Assembly: GCA_946482635.1 (NCBI GenBank)
Contig: CAMLSG010000028.1
Span: 1-33,642 of the forward strand
DNA from: an uncultured Duganella sp.
GTDB taxonomy: Bacteria; Pseudomonadota; Gammaproteobacteria; Burkholderiales; Burkholderiaceae
Direction of reading: 5' to 3'
DNA: 33,642 nt
Each line of letters begins with the position of its first letter. The stretch's first letter is position 1. The notes below the pieces were generated by a model that saw only the letters and a program-made list of their open reading frames with translations, was not told the origin of the DNA and searched no databases. Of the stretch, positions 31,116 through 33,642 are shown piece by piece. Made by a program: the position numbers and the translations under genes.

Positions 31116-31463
31116 TTATTTGCCACTGGTTTCATAGGTACGCGACAGATCGCGCGTGGCCAGGTGGATCTGGCGCGCATTGGCCATATCCGACTGGGCG
31201 ATGCTGCGCGCTTCTTTCACGCAGTCGCTGTTTGCGCCGGCCCCTTGCTGCTTGCAGGCTTCCAGGGCTTCACGCAGGGCTGCGTTGATTTCCTTGCGCA
31301 GCGTGGCAAGCTGGGCCGCTTCGGTGCGGTCCGGCCTGGTCCAGCGCGGCGGGTCGCCGCGCTTGAGTTCTTGTTGTTGCTGCCGTGCAACTTCCGGCGG
31401 CGTGACCTGGGCGCTGGCCAGCCCGCACAGGGCCAGTGCAACAGCGCCAATCAGCATTTTCAT
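31116..31463 (-). CDS. Periplasmic hypothetical protein
   Basis: 115 aa. A signal peptide ends CGLASAQ. The mature part is Gln/Arg-rich and helical, with two cysteines (EACKQQG and SDCVKEAR) spaced to form a disulphide. I recognise no family. GAAGGAGCCC precedes the ATG. It is third in the operon after a glycine-zipper lipoprotein and the DUF3309 mini-protein. Confidence 0.8.
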   Translation of the reverse strand: MKMLIGAVALALCGLASAQVTPPEVARQQQQELKRGDPPRWTRPDRTEAAQLATLRKEINAALREALEACKQQGAGANSDCVKEARSIAQSDMANARQIHLATRDLSRTYETSGK

Positions 31464-31477
31464 GATGGGCTCCTTCG

Positions 31478-31630
31478 CTACAGCCTGCCAGTCAGCAGCA
31501 GGATGAGCAGGACGACAACAATCAGGCCGGCAATGCCGCTCGGGGCATAACCCCAGTTGCGGCTATGCGGCCAGGTTGGCAGGGCGCCAATGACGAGCAG
31601 GACCAGCACGATCAGCAGGATGGTAGCCAT
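31478..31630 (-). CDS. DUF3309-family small membrane protein (50 aa)
   Basis: 50 aa. It starts MATILLIVLVLLVIGALP, then WPHSRNWGYAPSGI, and ends in a second hydrophobic stretch LIVVVLLILLLTGRL. The WPHSRxWGYxPSG core is typical of DUF3309. GGAGG precedes the ATG. It sits 12 nt after the glycine-zipper gene and 14 nt before the next. Function is unknown, with the same two-helix build as the lmo0937-type protein. Confidence 0.9.
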   Translation of the reverse strand: MATILLIVLVLLVIGALPTWPHSRNWGYAPSGIAGLIVVVLLILLLTGRL

Positions 31631-31642
31631 GGCAACCTCCGC

Positions 31643-32092
31643 CTAGTAACGGTAGACCCGGCCATCGACCACGCGCACGCGCGTGCCGACCCGCAGGTCG
31701 TAAGCGCTGTCCTGGTTGACGGTACGGTAGTCGCCGTTATCGAGCCGCACGCTGATCTGGTACACGTCGCGCGGCGCGTTACGGTTTTCTTCAACGCGGT
31801 TGCCGATCACGGCACCGCCAATGGCGCCGGCAGCGGTTGCCGCGGTACGGCCGGAGCCGGAGCCGATCTGGCTGCCGGCCAGAGCACCCAGCAAGCCGCC
31901 GGCGACTGCGCCGGCCCCGCTGGTGGATGGGTCAACGCGTACCACGCGGATCGAGTCCACCGTGCCATACGTCGAGATATCAGCCTGCGAGGAATAATCG
32001 GTTGCCTGGGGATAGGATGAATTGCTGGCACAACCGGCCGACAGAGCGGCCACTGCCACCATCATCGCTGCAAGGGATACAGTCGGTTTCAT
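31643..32092 (-). CDS. Glycine-zipper 2TM lipoprotein (SlyB-like)
   Basis: 149 aa. The lipobox SAGC (Cys21) is followed by a Ser/Tyr-rich linker and VDSIRVVRVDPSTSGAGAV. Glycine-zipper blocks (AGGLLGALAGSQIGSGSGR, GAIGGAVIGNRVEEN) come next. The C-terminal YQISVRLDNGDYRTV...GTRVRVVDGRVYRY is a SlyB/17-kDa antigen type beta domain. AGGAGGAG precedes the ATG. It is first in an operon with DUF3309 and a periplasmic protein, and is divergent from the BON gene over a pair of perfect Crp-type sites. Confidence 0.92.
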   Translation of the reverse strand: MKPTVSLAAMMVAVAALSAGCASNSSYPQATDYSSQADISTYGTVDSIRVVRVDPSTSGAGAVAGGLLGALAGSQIGSGSGRTAATAAGAIGGAVIGNRVEENRNAPRDVYQISVRLDNGDYRTVNQDSAYDLRVGTRVRVVDGRVYRY

Positions 32093-32151
32093 AACGTCTC
32101 CTCCTGTGGGTGGGATTGGGGTCAGGATAGGGAGCGCGGGTCCTACTCGTC

Positions 32152-32167
32152 TGTGCGATTCCGCACA
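32152..32167. promoter_or_regulatory. Crp-type site F, TGTGCG-ATTC-CGCACA
   Basis: A perfect palindrome matching TGTnCG-N4-CGnACA. A -10-like TATCCT lies 22 bp away on the minus strand (32124-32129), placing the site about 42.5 bp upstream of the start of the glycine-zipper/DUF3309 operon. Confidence 0.7.
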
Positions 32168-32168
32168 A

Positions 32169-32184
32169 TGTTCGCCAGCGAACA
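32169..32184. promoter_or_regulatory. Crp-type site G, TGTTCG-CCAG-CGAACA
   Basis: A second perfect copy, centred 17 bp from site F. On the plus strand it lies 21 bp before a poor -10 (GACACT, 32206-32211) in front of the BON gene. Each of the two divergent operons thus has its own nearer copy. Confidence 0.7.
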
Positions 32185-32248
32185 GAAAGCAGGCCTTGTT
32201 AGCTGGACACTAGTGCCCGGAACACCCACCACACATAGGAGAAGCGTC

Positions 32249-32560
32249 ATGAAAATCGCACAGAAATTCGCTACTGCCGTGTTCATCGCATCGACCCTCA
32301 GCCTGGCCGGCTGCGCCTCGACCCCAACCAAGGAAAGCGCCGGCGAGTATATCGACGACGCCGCCCTGACCACCAAGGTCAAGGCCAGCATCTTCAACGA
32401 GCCATCGCTGAAGTCGACTGAAATCAATGTCGAAACCTTCAAAGGCACCGTGCAGCTGAGCGGCTTCGTGGCCCAGCCTGCCGACATCACCCGCGCCGGC
32501 GAAATCGCGCGCGGCGTGAAAGGTGTCAAAGAAGTCAAGAACGACATCCGCGTCAAATAA
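32249..32560 (+). CDS. BON-domain lipoprotein
   Basis: 103 aa from ATG 32249, with AGGAGAAGC upstream. The lipobox LAGC (Cys22) is followed by ALTTKVKASIFNEP, the core of one BON domain, with VQLSGFV and a final VKEVKNDIRVK. BON domains (as in OsmY) bind phospholipid membranes and protect the envelope during osmotic stress. It lies behind site G, with the AI-2E transporter gene 18 nt downstream. Confidence 0.92.
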   Translation: MKIAQKFATAVFIASTLSLAGCASTPTKESAGEYIDDAALTTKVKASIFNEPSLKSTEINVETFKGTVQLSGFVAQPADITRAGEIARGVKGVKEVKNDIRVK

Positions 32561-32578
32561 ACGCGGGTGGCATGGCTC

Positions 32579-33642
32579 ATGCGCCTGGCGCAGACCATCC
32601 TTGCCACCGTCGCCTTCCTGTACGCCCTGCAGTGGGGCCGGGGCTTCCTCGTGCCCCTGCTGCTTGGCATCCTGCTGGCCTACACGCTCAATCCGCTGGT
32701 GGCCTGGCTGGAGCGCGTGCGCGTAAGGCGTGCGCTGGGCACCACCTTAGTCACTTGCGCCATCCTGGTGGGCGGTGCCGTGACGGCGGAGAAGGTGCAC
32801 GTCGAATTTTCCAACATCATCGAAGAACTGCCCGACGCCGGGCGCAAGCTGTCACGCCTGGTGGCTTCGACTACCAGCGGCAAGGACAGCACGTTCAAGC
32901 GCATCCAGGATGTCGCCACCCAGATCGAGCAAGCGACCGCCGGCAAGCCCGTCACGCCGCCGCGCAAGGCGATCGCGGTGGTCACGCAGGATGGCGGGCA
33001 TATCAAGGTGATCGACTGGGTATGGGCCGGCTCGCGCGGCCTGCTGGCTTTCCTGAGCCAGGCCACCATGGTGGTGTTCCTGGTGTTTTTCCTGCTGCTG
33101 TCCGGCGACACTTTCAAGCGCAAGCTGGTCAAGCTGGCCGGGCCTTCCCTGACGCGCAAGAAGGTCACGGTGCAGATCCTGGACGAGATCAACACCTCGA
33201 TCCAGGGCTATATGTTCATGCTGCTGGTGACCAATGTGCTGCTGGCGCTACTGATGTGGCTGGCGCTCCATGCGCTTGGCCTGGAGAATGCCGGCGCCTG
33301 GGCCATCGTGGCCGGCTTGCTGCACCTGATGCCGTATTTCGGCCCGCTGCTGATCGTGTGCGCGCTCAGCGTCGCCGCCTACCTGCAAACAGAGTCGCTG
33401 CAGATGGTGGCCCTGGTGGCACTGGCCTCGAGCGCCATCGCCACCCTGGTCGGCACCGTCATCGCTACCTGGATGACCGGGCGCATTGCGCGCATGAATG
33501 CCGCCGCGGTGTTCGTCAGCCTGCTGTTCTGGGGCTGGCTGTGGGGCGTGTGGGGCTTGCTGCTTGGCGTCCCGGTGGTGGTGATCGTCAAGGTCGTGGC
33601 CGAGAAGGTCGAAGGTATGGAAGTGGTTGCCGAGCTGCTCGG
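32579..33642 (+). CDS. AI-2E/PerM-family transporter (cut by window end)
   Basis: The frame stays open for at least 354 codons to the last base. It has the family layout: N-terminal hydrophobic pair (ILATVAFLYALQWGRGFLVP), LLGILLAYTLNPLVAWLERVRV, a central soluble part, and a C-terminal set of membrane helices with LLHLMPYFGPLLIV and WGLLLGVPVVVIVKVVAE. The chosen ATG has GGGTGG upstream; an in-frame GTG at 32567 is possible. The substrate is unknown in this branch (autoinducer-2, or an ion in Na+/H+-type members). Probably co-transcribed with the BON gene. Confidence 0.87.
   Translation, partial: MRLAQTILATVAFLYALQWGRGFLVPLLLGILLAYTLNPLVAWLERVRVRRALGTTLVTCAILVGGAVTAEKVHVEFSNIIEELPDAGRKLSRLVASTTSGKDSTFKRIQDVATQIEQATAGKPVTPPRKAIAVVTQDGGHIKVIDWVWAGSRGLLAFLSQATMVVFLVFFLLLSGDTFKRKLVKLAGPSLTRKKVTVQILDEINTSIQGYMFMLLVTNVLLALLMWLALHALGLENAGAWAIVAGLLHLMPYFGPLLIVCALSVAAYLQTESLQMVALVALASSAIATLVGTVIATWMTGRIARMNAAAVFVSLLFWGWLWGVWGLLLGVPVVVIVKVVAEKVEGMEVVAELL

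Noticed and set aside
1..33642. CRISPR array, IS element or integrated phage
   Set aside because: No spaced direct repeats of CRISPR type, no transposase or integrase motifs, and no att-like duplication seen. The tandem repeats present are coding repeats.

Overview
The window looks like a chromosomal segment of a high-GC betaproteobacterium, most likely of the Oxalobacteraceae (Massilia/Duganella type). This is judged from protein flavour, gene combinations and codon usage, not from any database search. There is no phage, IS element or CRISPR array. The right half is rich in small envelope and stress proteins.

Layout. 1-642: gene-poor DNA with a tRNA-Ser(UGA) gene, a strong inverted repeat and a REP-like hairpin. 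643-8419: a sugar-uptake locus with a LacI-type repressor, a flavin-dependent 'tryptophan halogenase-like' protein, a TonB-dependent receptor, a GH1 beta-glucosidase and an AmpG-like permease. Two strong operators sit in the divergent promoter region, and further copies lie next to lacI. 8395-13924: single genes (alpha/beta hydrolase, archaeal-type PRPP synthase-like protein, two coiled-coil proteins, an MDR oxidoreductase divergent from a LysR regulator, a 74-aa orphan). 14035-16405: a translationally overlapping PAP2 phosphatase / lipid kinase / metallophosphoesterase operon. 16402-21896: a repeat-built coiled-coil membrane protein, a cardiolipin-synthase-like PLD lipoprotein, a CoA-transferase, a porin and a class IV aminotransferase. 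21877-33642: an envelope/stress island with DUF3617, YiaD-like OmpA lipoprotein, several glycine-zipper proteins, lmo0937-type and DUF3309 mini-proteins, two Crp/Fnr-type regulators, AsmA, a six-gene operon (DUF4398, OmpA, ferritin, ElaB/YqjD, YqjE, YqjK), a BON lipoprotein and an AI-2E transporter cut by the window end.

Main discovery candidate. A 16-bp palindrome, TGTnCG-N4-CGnACA, recurs in the intergenic regions of the stress genes. There are three perfect copies, three 9/10 copies and one weak copy. In most cases it lies 21-22 bp upstream of a plausible -10 hexamer, the geometry of a class II Crp/Fnr activator site (about -41.5). One copy lies in front of the window's own Crp-like regulator (24360-25079). 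In the recognition helix of that protein the residue equivalent to CRP Glu181 is Val, which fits the half-site being degenerate at the base pair that Glu181 reads. I infer a self-regulated Crp-family envelope/stress regulon covering the PLD lipoprotein, lmo0937, glycine-zipper, AsmA/OmpA/ferritin/YqjD-E-K, DUF3309 and BON/AI-2E units. The motif copies are read from the sequence; the assignment to this regulator is inference.
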